A stretch of 64,000 bases of DNA, from contig NZ_JRFC01000014.1 of NCBI RefSeq assembly GCF_000769075.1, positions 188,023 through 252,022 of the forward strand, given 5' to 3'. The notes under the pieces were generated by a model, which ran no database searches, was not told the origin of the DNA, and was given only the letters and a program-made list of their open reading frames with translations. The position numbers and the translations under genes are program-made. Below, one piece after another: positions 42,934-52,020 of the stretch. Numbering within the stretch: position 1 is the stretch's first letter; every line of letters starts with the position of its first letter. This DNA comes from Porphyromonas sp. COT-290 OH3588 (GTDB lineage Bacteria; Bacteroidota; Bacteroidia; Bacteroidales; Porphyromonadaceae).

Positions 42934-43245
42934 CTAAATCCGCTGTGCTGACCACGGCAACATTCTCCACTTTGTCGCCACTGCTAGGCAAGACTAGTAA
43001 CTTACAGCTTTACAGCCACCGACATTCCCACCAAGCAACACCTAATTATCCTTGGTCATTGAGCAAAAAGATCTTAATCTCGCAGACATAATACCCTAGG
43101 ATTTGCGACCCTAAGGAGGGGCGAGAAGCTCGCCTTGGAGGACACTTCTCTCCTACTCCAGCGAGATGCGTGAATTGAAACCCATAATCTCGGTGGACGG
43201 ACACCGTGCCGATGTCGTTGTATCCCGCTTACCACACCAACGAAT
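42934..43245. other. intergenic stretch before cobyrinate synthase, no recognised gene
   Basis: About 310 bp between repeat C and the cobyrinate synthase promoter. It contains a short hairpin GGCGAG-AAG-CTCGCC at 43120-43134. I looked for a cobalamin riboswitch here and did not find its ordered motifs. Confidence 0.45.
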
Positions 43246-43277
43246 TTTGGCACAGCCCACAGAGCACACTATCTTTG
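43246..43277 (+). promoter_or_regulatory. promoter of the cobyrinate diamide synthase gene
   Basis: TTTG (43246-43249), 20-bp spacer, TATCTTTG (43270-43277). The transcript would start about 20 bp before the ATG at 43304, which rules out the upstream ATG at 43166. Confidence 0.8.
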
Positions 43278-43303
43278 GCTTGTATTATCAAACCAAAACA
43301 TCA

Positions 43304-44659
43304 ATGAAACGCAAGCCTCAACTACTCATCGCTGCTACATCGTCTGGATGTGGCAAGACTACTTTTACCCTAGGGCTACTAAGGGCTCTACGCAAACGTG
43401 GTCTATCCGTAGCGAGCTTCAAGTGTGGCCCCGACTACATAGATCCCAAATTTCATGCTCTAGCCTCTAGCCCATCACTCGAGGAGCTACACCTACACAC
43501 AAGTATTAACCTAGACCAATATATGATGAGCTCGGAGCACCTTCGAGAGGTCTACACTCGACACAGCAAGGCAGCCGATGCGATGATTGTTGAGGGCGTC
43601 ATGGGTCTATTCGACGGAGCGACACGTATGCAGGGCAGTAGCGCTAGCCTAGCCCAAACTCTAGACATACCTGTTGTCCTGCTGGTCAATGCCGCCTCAT
43701 CGGCGTACTCCGTGGGAGCACTCATCTATGGCTTCGCACACTGGAAACCTGATGTGCAGATCGCAGGTGTTATCTTCAACCGTGTCGCCTCCGAGAGCCA
43801 CTATCGCTTCCTCGTCGAGGCAGCAGAGGACGCCGGCGTCCCCTCCCTCGGCTATATCCCACGCACCCAACTCCTAGATGTTCCCTCACGACACCTAGGA
43901 CTCTCGCTCTCGGAGCTTGAGCGCCTAGACGAGCTACCCGAGAGTATCGCTACACTCATCGAGCAGCACGTCGAGGTAAATAGACTACTAGAGCTATGTC
44001 TGCGCCCTACTCCACCGCAACCAATCGCCACCTCCCAAGAGTCTACACAGGGCAACCTGCGTATCTCAGTGGCTCGTGACGAGGCCTTCAACTTCATCTA
44101 TCAGGAAAATATCCTCGCGCTAGAGCGCTTGGGAGAGATAAGCTACTTTAGCCCAATCCGAGATAGAGCCCTACCAGCCACAGACTTGGTATATCTACCG
44201 GGAGGATACCCCGAGTTTTACTTAGAGCAACTATCGGCCAATGCAGCCATGCGAGAGCAGATATACAACTATGTTCTAGGGGGAGGCAAGGTACTCGCCG
44301 AGTGTGGTGGCATGATGTACCTCTGCCGTACCATCATCGACGAGGCTGGCACAAGCTACCCGATGTGTGGGGTACTAGACAATGAGGCAACCATGGAGGA
44401 GATGAAGCTCAGCCTAGGCTATCGTAGTGTGCACACAGCAGGGCTGACACTCCGAGGGCATGAGTTCCACTACTCCAAACTCAAGCACACTGGCTCCGAA
44501 GACAACATAGCCCAGCAGCACAATGCCAGAGGCATAGAGGTACCGACTGCTATGTATCGCAAGGGAAACGTGATCGCAGGCTACACACACCTGTACTGGG
44601 CCGAGCAAAATATCCTAGACCTGTGGTCGGCTCAGGACAACGAAGAAGCGAATGCCTAA
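43304..44659 (+). CDS. cbiA: cobyrinate a,c-diamide synthase
   Basis: A 451-residue enzyme. The N-terminal P-loop domain reads IAATSSGCGKTTFTLGLLRA followed by SFKCGPDYIDPKFH; the C-terminal amidotransferase domain has YLPGGYPEFYLEQLS and the nucleophile region GGGKVLAECGGMMYLC, then YRSVHTAG and RGHEFHYSKL. CbiA amidates the a and c side chains of cobyrinate using glutamine and ATP in cobamide synthesis. The start at 43304 follows from the promoter at 43246-43277. No other cobalamin gene is adjacent, so it may serve partial synthesis or salvage (inference). Confidence 0.92.
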   Translation: MKRKPQLLIAATSSGCGKTTFTLGLLRALRKRGLSVASFKCGPDYIDPKFHALASSPSLEELHLHTSINLDQYMMSSEHLREVYTRHSKAADAMIVEGVMGLFDGATRMQGSSASLAQTLDIPVVLLVNAASSAYSVGALIYGFAHWKPDVQIAGVIFNRVASESHYRFLVEAAEDAGVPSLGYIPRTQLLDVPSRHLGLSLSELERLDELPESIATLIEQHVEVNRLLELCLRPTPPQPIATSQESTQGNLRISVARDEAFNFIYQENILALERLGEISYFSPIRDRALPATDLVYLPGGYPEFYLEQLSANAAMREQIYNYVLGGGKVLAECGGMMYLCRTIIDEAGTSYPMCGVLDNEATMEEMKLSLGYRSVHTAGLTLRGHEFHYSKLKHTGSEDNIAQQHNARGIEVPTAMYRKGNVIAGYTHLYWAEQNILDLWSAQDNEEANA

Positions 44660-44791
44660 CCGAATAAATAAGATTAGCATGATATATTGTGAGAGATTTT
44701 GTATATATTTGCTAATGCTTGCTTTAGAGCGAGGTACGCTGTTAGATAAAAAAATAGTTACTTTGCAGCTCAGTTGGCAAAACAAGGACCG

Positions 44792-45541
44792 GTGAACTTA
44801 GTAATCGATCAAGGCAATACGATCTGCAAAGTAGCAGTTTATATAGAGGACGAGCTACGCTCTGTGCGTACCTTACCTCGCTTCTGTGAGCAAACCTTTG
44901 ATGAGCTCATGGAGGAGTTTCCCTCTATATCCTCGGCTATCTACAGCTCTGTAGGCGAGCAGGACGATCGGGCAATGGCGTTGCTCACATCTCGCATACC
45001 AACAGTGGTAGAGTTGGGCGCAGACTCGCTTGTCCCCATTGAGGTTCACTACGACCGCTCTCGCCTAGGGAGCGACAGACTGGCTGCCGCTGTGGGAGCA
45101 TGCGCTCTGACCGGTGGTACGGGCGAACATTTGGCTATCGATGCTGGCACGGCTATCACATACGAACGTATCGGGGCATCTGGGTGCTATCTCGGAGGTA
45201 ACATATCACCGGGGCTGCATGCTCGTCTTAGGGCAATGCACGAGTTTACCAATCGGCTACCTCTAGTAGAGGAGGTACAGAGGAGTGAAGGCTTCGGGCA
45301 GGACACCGTGTCGGCTATGGAGTGCGGAGCTCTGCTAGGGCTTCTCTACGAGATAGAGGGGTATATATCAGCTCTCAGGGAGCAGCACCCCGAGGGTCGG
45401 GTATTCCTTACGGGAGGAGATGCCGACCTGCTGGGACAGAAGCTCAAGAGCGAACTGGAGATCGTACCAGACCTAGTGCTGTACGGTCTAAACTACATAT
45501 TGGAGTATAACAAACATGCTAAAGAAAATAATCACCTCTAG
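44792..45541 (+). CDS. coaX: type III pantothenate kinase
   Basis: A 249-residue ASKHA-fold kinase. NLVIDQGNTICKVAVY is the first phosphate loop, YDRSRLGSDRLAAAVGA and LAIDAGTAITYE the second, and GGNISPGLHARLRAMHEFT the CoaX-specific segment. It phosphorylates pantothenate in CoA synthesis. No ATG is available; I prefer GTG at 44792, just before NLVIDQGNT and after AAGGA. A TTG at 44774 is the alternative. A possible TATATTTG box is at 44704-44711. The gene overlaps the next one by 26 bp. Confidence 0.9.
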   Translation: MNLVIDQGNTICKVAVYIEDELRSVRTLPRFCEQTFDELMEEFPSISSAIYSSVGEQDDRAMALLTSRIPTVVELGADSLVPIEVHYDRSRLGSDRLAAAVGACALTGGTGEHLAIDAGTAITYERIGASGCYLGGNISPGLHARLRAMHEFTNRLPLVEEVQRSEGFGQDTVSAMECGALLGLLYEIEGYISALREQHPEGRVFLTGGDADLLGQKLKSELEIVPDLVLYGLNYILEYNKHAKENNHL

Positions 45542-46841
45542 AGGCTCTGCGTGTGCTTGGGCTCTGGCCCTGCTACTGAGTTTAGGCATGGCTGGTGAGG
45601 CTCTGCAAGCTCAGAGCAACAACGACCGCTCGCCCTATAGCCGCTTTGGCTATGGAACGCTTGGGCAGTCTACCACCGCTGGTGCTCGGGCTCTAGGAGG
45701 GCTAGGAATAGGGCTCCGCGATCCGATGATTACCAACCCGCTCAACCCAGCCTCATATACGGCCGTAGACTCTATGACCTTCTTGATGGATCTAGGGGTG
45801 TCACTACGCACCTCTATCCTCTCCGAGGGCAAAGAGAGCGACAGCAAAACACTAGGCAACCTCGAGTATGTGACGATGATCTTCCCGATGAGTAAGCGCA
45901 TGGCACTGAGTGCTGGTATGATGCCCCTAGGGACTACGGGCTATAGCTTCGGCAATACGACAAGTCTAGGAGGCGACCGCAACGAGCGAGAATCACTGCG
46001 TACCTACCAAGGCACTGGCAACTACAACAATCTCTACCTCGGTCTGGGGACTCGCCCACTCAAGCACCTCTCCGTCGGGGTCAATGGGGCAATCGTCTTT
46101 GGGCATACGACCCACACAAGGCAGGTGACTTACTTCTCCTCTGGCGCATATAATAGTGTGCACAGCGAAGAGCTAGCCCTCAGAGGCCTCAAGCTTGACG
46201 CAGGGGCTCAATACGAGTTTAGACTCGACTCACTCGACCAACACAGCCACAGCCTAGTGGTGGGTGCTATCTTTTCGCCCAAGGTTGGTTTCTCCTCCGA
46301 GAGGACTCGTATTCACCGTCTCCTCAGCTCCAGCGGTAGTGGAGAGTTGATGAGTAGCGACACGATTAAGAATCGCCCCTATTCGCTCCCCTTGACGATG
46401 GGACTTGGGCTGACCTACCGCATCGCCAATAAACTTATGGTTGGTTCCGATGTCCAATATAGTAAGTGGTCAGAGGCACAGTTCGACGACCCCAAAGCTC
46501 AATTCCAAGATCAATGGCGCATAGCCGTCGGGGCGGAGTGGACACCCAACTATAGAGCACGTAGTCCTTTCCGGAGGGCGAGGTATCGCTTCGGGCTCAA
46601 CGCAAGCAACTCATATATGCAGGTTCCCACATCTGCGGGGCAGTTCGCTGGCTACTACGACCTCGGCGCTACAGCAGGTATAGGGCTACCATTGGTAGAT
46701 CGCAGGTCGATGCTCAACATAAGCCTAGACTACAAGCACCTGATGCCTAAGGTGAGTGGTATGATACGTGAGCATTATCTAGGACTTAACCTAGGTATTA
46801 GCTTCAACGAGGGCTGGTTCCGCAAGGCACGTGTCGATTAA
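45516..46841 (+). CDS. outer-membrane beta-barrel protein, conserved in Bacteroidetes
   Basis: A 441-residue protein with signal ALALLLSLGMAGEALQAQ. The mature part begins DRSPYSRFGYGTLGQSTTAG, then GLGIGLRDPMITNPLNPASYTAVDS, a pattern seen in conserved Bacteroidetes barrel proteins. Alternating strands (LYLGLGTRPLKHLSVGVNGA, LTMGLGLTYRIANKLMVGSD) and a C-terminal barrel strand fit an outer-membrane location. Function not known. Its start overlaps coaX by 26 bp, and the TPR and lptC genes follow, which suggests an envelope-related unit. Confidence 0.78.
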   Translation: MLKKIITSRGSACAWALALLLSLGMAGEALQAQSNNDRSPYSRFGYGTLGQSTTAGARALGGLGIGLRDPMITNPLNPASYTAVDSMTFLMDLGVSLRTSILSEGKESDSKTLGNLEYVTMIFPMSKRMALSAGMMPLGTTGYSFGNTTSLGGDRNERESLRTYQGTGNYNNLYLGLGTRPLKHLSVGVNGAIVFGHTTHTRQVTYFSSGAYNSVHSEELALRGLKLDAGAQYEFRLDSLDQHSHSLVVGAIFSPKVGFSSERTRIHRLLSSSGSGELMSSDTIKNRPYSLPLTMGLGLTYRIANKLMVGSDVQYSKWSEAQFDDPKAQFQDQWRIAVGAEWTPNYRARSPFRRARYRFGLNASNSYMQVPTSAGQFAGYYDLGATAGIGLPLVDRRSMLNISLDYKHLMPKVSGMIREHYLGLNLGISFNEGWFRKARVD

Positions 46842-46885
46842 GAGAGTAGAAGTAATGTTATTTTAGGTATAAAAACGAAGAACAA

Positions 46886-48241
46886 ATGAAACTGAACAAA
46901 TCTCTCCTGAGCCTAGCAGCTATGCTTATGGCTACGTCTGCAATGGCTCAGACAGGGGTGGCTACAGGCACACCCTTTGGCTCTGGACAGGATAGTATCC
47001 GTTGTCGTCAGAACCTAAGTCTATTCAGTGGCTATGCCAAGGCTGGTAGCTTCCAAGATGCCTACGAGCCATGGAAGCAAGCATACGCTGAGTGCCCGGG
47101 CTCTAGCAAAAACATCTATATATATGGCGCTCGTATCCTCAAATGGAAGATCGAGCAGGAGAAAGACGCAGCCAAACGTGACGAACTCGTAGGGCAACTC
47201 CTAAAGATGTACGACACACGTGCCAAATACTTCGGTGACGACCAGAAGTATGGTCTAGACGTGATCATGGGTAATAAGATCCACGACTACGTAACGCTCC
47301 AAGGCGACAAGGTAGACTATGCTCAGGTCTACGAGTGGGCTAAGCCTGCCGTGGAGAAGTATGCAGAGAGCGCTACACCACAGCTCCTCTACTACTATGT
47401 ATTCTCCTCTCGTGCCGTAGCCCAGAAGGACGAGGCCAAGCACGAAACCTACATCAACGACTACCTGCTTGCCTCGGAGTATATGGACAAGCAACTCGAG
47501 GCTGCCGCAGGCGACGAGAAGATGACAAGCCGCATCGAGCTCTACAAAAAGCCAATGGACGAGAACTTCGCCAGCAGTGGTCTAGCAGGCTGCGACATCT
47601 TGACGAAGATCTACACCCTAGAGAAGGTAGATGCCAACAAAGACAATAAGCCCTTCCTCAAGCAGACTTGCGCCCTCTTCGGTAGCACACCCGACTGCGA
47701 CGCTCCTGCCTACTATCAGGCTAGCCGCTATCTCTTCGCTCTAGAGCCATCATCTGGCGCTGCAATGGGCTTAGCAGGCAAGGCTATCCGTGACAAGAAC
47801 TACAGCGAGGCAAACTCTTATCTGCAGAAAGCTATTGAGCTGGCAGACAAGGCTAGCGACAAGGTGAAGTGCTACGAAGTGCTTGCCGACCTAGCTATGG
47901 TACAAGGGAACTATGGTGCTGCTCGTACACATAGCAACAATGCCCTTGCCCTCAACCCCAAGAGCGGTCGCTCGCTGATCAAGATTGCACAGATCATCGG
48001 CTCGTCTGCCGACAACATCTTCCCAGACGACAAGGTGAAGCAACGTGCCGTTTACTTCCTAGTCATCGATAAGCTACGTGCTGCTGCCGCTGCCGATCCT
48101 AGAGTATCGAGCGAAGCTAACCGTCTGATCGGTATATATAGCAAATCTCTACCCTCTGCTGCCGATATCTTTATGCACCCAGAGCTAGGTCAGGGCAAGA
48201 GCTTCACGGTACCCGGCTACGGTACTACGACCATTCGCTAA
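46886..48241 (+). CDS. secreted TPR-repeat protein
   Basis: A 451-residue exported protein (signal SLLSLAAMLMATSAMAQ). Helical repeats of TPR type are seen in the C-terminal third (NYSEANSYLQKAIELADKAS, KCYEVLADLAMVQGNYGAAR, THSNNALALNPKSGRS). Paired cysteines occur throughout (SIRCRQ, YAECPG, LAGCDI, QTCALFGSTPDCDAP), fitting a periplasmic protein. Located between an outer-membrane barrel gene and lptC. Function unknown. Confidence 0.75.
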   Translation: MKLNKSLLSLAAMLMATSAMAQTGVATGTPFGSGQDSIRCRQNLSLFSGYAKAGSFQDAYEPWKQAYAECPGSSKNIYIYGARILKWKIEQEKDAAKRDELVGQLLKMYDTRAKYFGDDQKYGLDVIMGNKIHDYVTLQGDKVDYAQVYEWAKPAVEKYAESATPQLLYYYVFSSRAVAQKDEAKHETYINDYLLASEYMDKQLEAAAGDEKMTSRIELYKKPMDENFASSGLAGCDILTKIYTLEKVDANKDNKPFLKQTCALFGSTPDCDAPAYYQASRYLFALEPSSGAAMGLAGKAIRDKNYSEANSYLQKAIELADKASDKVKCYEVLADLAMVQGNYGAARTHSNNALALNPKSGRSLIKIAQIIGSSADNIFPDDKVKQRAVYFLVIDKLRAAAAADPRVSSEANRLIGIYSKSLPSAADIFMHPELGQGKSFTVPGYGTTTIR

Positions 48242-48259
48242 TCACTAGTTGTTCTTTTC

Positions 48260-48988
48260 ATGGACGACCCTCAATCGACCCATACGGGTCGTGATAGGCA
48301 GACAAGCCACCCAAGCAAGCCTCTCGTAGGCTCGCCTTGGGGGCTTTTGTCTTTTACCCATTTGTGGCCTGCACTGCTGCCTACTCTAGCCGTTTGCTTA
48401 ATGATTGCCTTGGCCAGTTGTGGTAAGAAAAAAGTAGACACTGAGCAGCTCGGCATCAACCTAGACTCTAGCTACCGCATCCGTACGCTCGATGTAGATA
48501 TGCTGGTTTCCGACACTTCGGGAGTAGTCAAGTATCGCCTGCAGAGCCCCGTCTGGCTTGTCTATGACCAGCCAGAGAGGAAAGAATGGGTCTTCCCCGA
48601 GGGGCTTCGTCTAGAGGACTATGACACGATCAAGACAAGTGAGATGCTCGTTTTGGCAGACCATGCCGTCTACCAAACCAGCCAAGATGAGTGGATCCTC
48701 ACTGGCAATGTACGCATCCATGGCCCAGAGGGGCGTAGGCTCTACACCCCCAAGCTCTACTGGGATAGGAGCAAGCGCAAGCTCTACTCCAACGATACGA
48801 CCTACTTCGTCACTCAAGGACGTGAGCTCCATGGAGATCGCTTCGATGCCCTCGATGACCTTAGTCAATACTCGATCTACAACAATCGGGGAGTAGTCGA
48901 GTTCGAGGAGGACAAGGAGGGTAGCCCCACGACAGTACAAACAGACACCACAAGGCGAGATAGCCTAGCGCTTCGCCCAACTCAATAA
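48260..48988 (+). CDS. lptC: LPS export protein LptC-like lipoprotein
   Basis: A 242-residue protein. The hydrophobic LLPTLAVCLMIALASCGKKK ends in a lipobox Cys near residue 54, and the rest has LptC features: DMLVSDTSGVVKYRLQSPVW, ADHAVYQTSQDEWILTGNVR, YTPKLYWDRSKRKLYSNDTT. It would pass lipopolysaccharide between LptB2FG and LptA. The first 30 residues before the signal are unusual, so translation may really start at an internal TTG (about 48347 or 48362). A possible terminator lies in this extension. Confidence 0.82.
   Translation: MDDPQSTHTGRDRQTSHPSKPLVGSPWGLLSFTHLWPALLPTLAVCLMIALASCGKKKVDTEQLGINLDSSYRIRTLDVDMLVSDTSGVVKYRLQSPVWLVYDQPERKEWVFPEGLRLEDYDTIKTSEMLVLADHAVYQTSQDEWILTGNVRIHGPEGRRLYTPKLYWDRSKRKLYSNDTTYFVTQGRELHGDRFDALDDLSQYSIYNNRGVVEFEEDKEGSPTTVQTDTTRRDSLALRPTQ
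48310..48354 (+). terminator. possible terminator at the lptC 5' end
   Basis: Nested arms CCCAAG/CTTGGG (48310-48315 and 48336-48341) and GCCT/AGGC are followed by GGCTTTTGTCTTTT. If real, it partly ends the upstream transcript within the first codons of the lptC frame from 48260. Confidence 0.35.
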
Positions 48989-49015
48989 GGATTGTAACCA
49001 CCACATAAGCCGAGT

Positions 49016-50254
49016 ATGATTTACATTTATCTGCTTATTAGCCTCGTTGCCTCTGCATTCTTCTCTGGCATAGAGATCGCTTTCCTATCTTCGGATAAGC
49101 TACGCCTAGAGCTAGATAGGAACAAAGGAGGTGTGACGGCCAAGATCCTAAGCCTCTTCTACGGTCGCCCAGACCGTTTCATCACAGCGATGCTACTAGG
49201 CAACAACATCGCCCTAGTCATCTATGGTCTGCTCATGGCACGACTGATGGAGCCACAGCTGATGCATTGGTTGCAGAATGATATATTGGTACTATTTACA
49301 CAGTCGATCCTCAGTACCATACTCATTCTCTTCGTGGGCGAATTTATTCCCAAGGTTACCTTCCGCACGAACCCCAACCTCATTCTACACATCTGTGCCC
49401 TACCTCTGTGGCTCATCTATGTGGTACTATACCCGAGCGTCTTCTTGATTTCTCTGCTCTCACGGGCAATTCTTTGGCTCTTTGGGCAGAAGCAAGAGAG
49501 TGCAGGGATCACACCAAGCCTCTCTCTGATCGACATCGAGCACTACCTAGAGAGCAACCAGCCCTCTGGGGGAGAGGGCGAGACGGAAGTCAAGATTATC
49601 CAAAATGCTATCTCCTTCCCCAGCCTACAAGTACGTGACTGTATGATACCACGAAACGAAATCGTAGGTGTAGAATACGGAGCAGAGATGAGCACACTGG
49701 AAGATACCTTCATCAAGACGGGGCTATCAAAAATCATCGTCTACAAGGAGAATATAGATGAAGTGATTGGCTATATACACTCGAGCGAGATGTTTGGATC
49801 CCCCGACTGGCAGAAGCGTATCGTGCCACCTCTCTTCGTCCCAGGGAGTATGTTTGCCAGCAAGCTGATGAAGCAACTGATGCAGCGCAAGAAGAGCATC
49901 GCCATCGTGATTGATGAGCTGGGAGGTACCGCTGGCCTCGTTACCCTAGAGGACGTAGTCGAGGAGATCTTCGGCGATATCGAAGACGAACACGACTTCC
50001 AAAAACGTGTGGCCAAGCAGGTGGACGACAAGACCTTCATCCTCAGTGGACGCATGGAGATCGACGACGTGAACGAACGATTTGGCCTTACCCTACCCGA
50101 CGACGAAGACTTTATGACCGTAGCAGGCTTTATCCTACATCATCACCCCAGCATTCCAAGTCAAGGAGAGAAGATCGAGATTGGCGAACTAAGGTTTGAG
50201 ATCCTAAGATCTACCTCAACCAAGATCGTACTTGTGAAGATGACCATACCCTAA
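49016..50254 (+). CDS. CNNM/CBS-domain membrane protein (CorC/HlyC family, GldE-like)
   Basis: A 412-residue protein. N-terminal CNNM-type membrane domain with about four helices (LLISLVASAFFSGIEIAFLS, RFITAMLLGNNIALVIYGLL). Then comes a pair of CBS domains (LQVRDCMIPRNEIVGVEY; KKSIAIVIDELGGTAGLVTL) and the CorC_HlyC acidic C-terminal domain. Members handle divalent cations; the Bacteroidetes GldE branch is linked to gliding and type IX secretion. It is the last gene of the coaX-lptC run and lies before T9SS cargo genes; the GldE assignment is inference. Confidence 0.82.
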   Translation: MIYIYLLISLVASAFFSGIEIAFLSSDKLRLELDRNKGGVTAKILSLFYGRPDRFITAMLLGNNIALVIYGLLMARLMEPQLMHWLQNDILVLFTQSILSTILILFVGEFIPKVTFRTNPNLILHICALPLWLIYVVLYPSVFLISLLSRAILWLFGQKQESAGITPSLSLIDIEHYLESNQPSGGEGETEVKIIQNAISFPSLQVRDCMIPRNEIVGVEYGAEMSTLEDTFIKTGLSKIIVYKENIDEVIGYIHSSEMFGSPDWQKRIVPPLFVPGSMFASKLMKQLMQRKKSIAIVIDELGGTAGLVTLEDVVEEIFGDIEDEHDFQKRVAKQVDDKTFILSGRMEIDDVNERFGLTLPDDEDFMTVAGFILHHHPSIPSQGEKIEIGELRFEILRSTSTKIVLVKMTIP

Positions 50255-50332
50255 GCCAAGCATCTCACCCTACAGAGCAGACTCATCGTGGGCTAAGACC
50301 TAGATCAATCGGCACAAAGCTTACTTTGTCGC

Positions 50333-50362
50333 TTGAAAAAATATGCGCTGTGTATATATTTG
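50333..50362 (+). promoter_or_regulatory. promoter of the transglutaminase-LRR gene
   Basis: TTG (50333-50335), 19-bp spacer, TATATTTG (50355-50362) match the consensus. The leader would be about 105 bases. Confidence 0.7.
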
Positions 50363-50476
50363 CACGCCTAATCGCTCGAAAATGTCACAAAATAGGGATA
50401 GACATCGAGCATTGGCAAAACTCAACCGAAGCACTAAACCAATCAGATAAATCAACTCTCAAACACTATTAGACGT

Positions 50477-51805
50477 ATGCACCAAAGACACCTGCTTGCC
50501 TATCTGCTTCTAGGGGTAGCACTGACGACCTCTTGCAAAAAGCAAGACCCCATTCTCCCCAAGCAAGAAGACACTACAAAAACAGAGGAGCCTAAGGTCA
50601 AGGAATCAAAGGAAGAAGAGCCTAAACCTGAGGGACCAAAGGAAGAGCAACCTAAACCTACCGAGCCCAGTGGCGAAGAAACAGCCACATTCCCCATACC
50701 CGACAATTCTGTAGAGCTAACAGGCTATCCTGCAGAGAGGCTATTGGCCATGCTCTCTAGTAAACAGCTAGATCAACCTATCGCTCTAGGAGAAACTCAG
50801 ATCTCTCAGACGGAGCTAGCGGAAATCAAGAAACTATCAGACAAGCTAGTCAAGGAGAGCCAAGCAAGCAATCAGCTAGAGAAGCACAGAGCCCTCTTCA
50901 AGTGGATTACTTCAAACGTGAAATATGGGCATATCTTAGATACAACAATTCCCAACTACAACAGCGCCTACTCAAGCTATAAGTATAAGAATGCTATCTG
51001 CCAAGGCTACGCAAACCTCCTCAAAGTAATGTGCTATACTCAAGGCATCAACGCACCAGTGGTCAATGGCTTGGCCAAGTTCCGCACCGTGGGACCTCCC
51101 GTGGGACATGCATGGAACTATACCTTGCTAGACGGGAAATGGTATGTTTCGGATCCAACGAATAATATCTTCTACGAGGCCGAACGCAAGGATAAGTTTG
51201 ACTTCTTGCTGCCTGAGCGTCTAGACTTCGCTCTGTGGCAAGATGATAAGCTAACTTATATCTACGAGAATAAAGAACTCACTGTCGGCAATGTGCATGG
51301 AGAAGCGGCTAATGGTAAACTCATAGTGCCCTACAGCATAGGAGGCTTCCGCATTACGAACTTCAACCCCAACACTCTGCCCAAGTCCATTCGTGAGATC
51401 TATCTAGGAGCCAACATCAAGCATCTAGGCCTATCGGGCAATCGCAAACTACTCTATGCAGGAGCTGAGCTAGAGAAGATTGCCATTGATCCAGAAAACA
51501 AACACCTAGAGGACTATCGCGGAAGTATATATGAGCGAGGAGAAGGAGCAGGTAAGCTGCTCCTCATACCAGCACGACTAAAGAGAGCCTACCTAAAGGC
51601 AGAGAAAGAGATCGGCAAGAATATCATCTACAACCACCAAGGCATCGAAGAGCTACACTTCGCCGAGGGGACAGAAGTCATTATGGATTACGCTGTCGAG
51701 AAATGCCCCAATCTCCAAACTGTCTATGTTCCCCAATCAATCAAGACAATAGCCCCCAAAGCCTTCGCTGGTTGTGACGAAAATCTAAAAATAGTTCGCT
51801 ACTAA
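50477..51805 (+). CDS. transglutaminase-like lipoprotein with C-terminal leucine-rich repeats
   Basis: A 442-residue lipoprotein (signal LLLGVALTTSC). After the Cys comes a repetitive Lys/Glu/Pro linker (KEEEPKPEGP, KEEQPKPTEP) that should span the cell wall region. The transglutaminase-like core has its triad in AICQGYANLL (Cys near 175), GHAWNYTLLDG (His near 210) and VSDPTNN (Asp near 224). The C-terminal third has BspA-type leucine-rich repeat units (LPKSIREIYLGANIKHLG; CPNLQTVYVPQSIKTIAP). A surface protease or crosslinking role is likely; the substrate is unknown. Confidence 0.83.
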   Translation: MHQRHLLAYLLLGVALTTSCKKQDPILPKQEDTTKTEEPKVKESKEEEPKPEGPKEEQPKPTEPSGEETATFPIPDNSVELTGYPAERLLAMLSSKQLDQPIALGETQISQTELAEIKKLSDKLVKESQASNQLEKHRALFKWITSNVKYGHILDTTIPNYNSAYSSYKYKNAICQGYANLLKVMCYTQGINAPVVNGLAKFRTVGPPVGHAWNYTLLDGKWYVSDPTNNIFYEAERKDKFDFLLPERLDFALWQDDKLTYIYENKELTVGNVHGEAANGKLIVPYSIGGFRITNFNPNTLPKSIREIYLGANIKHLGLSGNRKLLYAGAELEKIAIDPENKHLEDYRGSIYERGEGAGKLLLIPARLKRAYLKAEKEIGKNIIYNHQGIEELHFAEGTEVIMDYAVEKCPNLQTVYVPQSIKTIAPKAFAGCDENLKIVRY

Positions 51806-51834
51806 GCATTACCTCCAAGCAATAAATAGATAGA

Positions 51835-51884
51835 CAAAGCGTGCCGCAGACCCTATAAAATCGGGGGCATTGCGGCACGCTTTG
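51835..51884 (+). terminator. terminator of the transglutaminase-LRR gene
   Basis: CAAAGCGTGCCGCA and TGCGGCACGCTTTG form a perfect 14-bp stem around a 22-base loop, followed by a T-rich run (GTTGTTTATT). Confidence 0.8.
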
Positions 51885-51960
51885 GTTGTTTATTAAGGCT
51901 TGAAATCAAAAAATATCTAAAAACACAGAGCGACATTAGTTAATAGTTGAAACACTTTTG

Positions 51961-51968
51961 TATATTTG
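51961..51968 (+). promoter_or_regulatory. promoter -7 element for the T9SS cargo pair
   Basis: TATATTTG matches TAnnTTTG 52 bp before the ATG at 52021. The -33 part is not clear. Confidence 0.5.
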
Positions 51969-52020
51969 TATCCACTGAGTGTGACAAATTGCTTAATAAC
52001 ACCTTCAACATAGACAAAAA

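Noticed and set aside
42934-43245. Cobalamin riboswitch upstream of cobyrinate diamide synthase
   Set aside because: A GCCACTG string occurs, but the other ordered motifs (including the B12 box) are not present at proper spacing.
43166-43303. Upstream ATG for cobyrinate diamide synthase at 43166
   Set aside because: A consensus promoter (43246-43277) lies inside this extension, and the conserved N-terminus begins at the ATG at 43304.
50580-50690. Tandem repeat near the start of the transglutaminase gene
   Set aside because: It is an in-frame Lys/Glu/Pro linker of a lipoprotein, not an independent repeat element.
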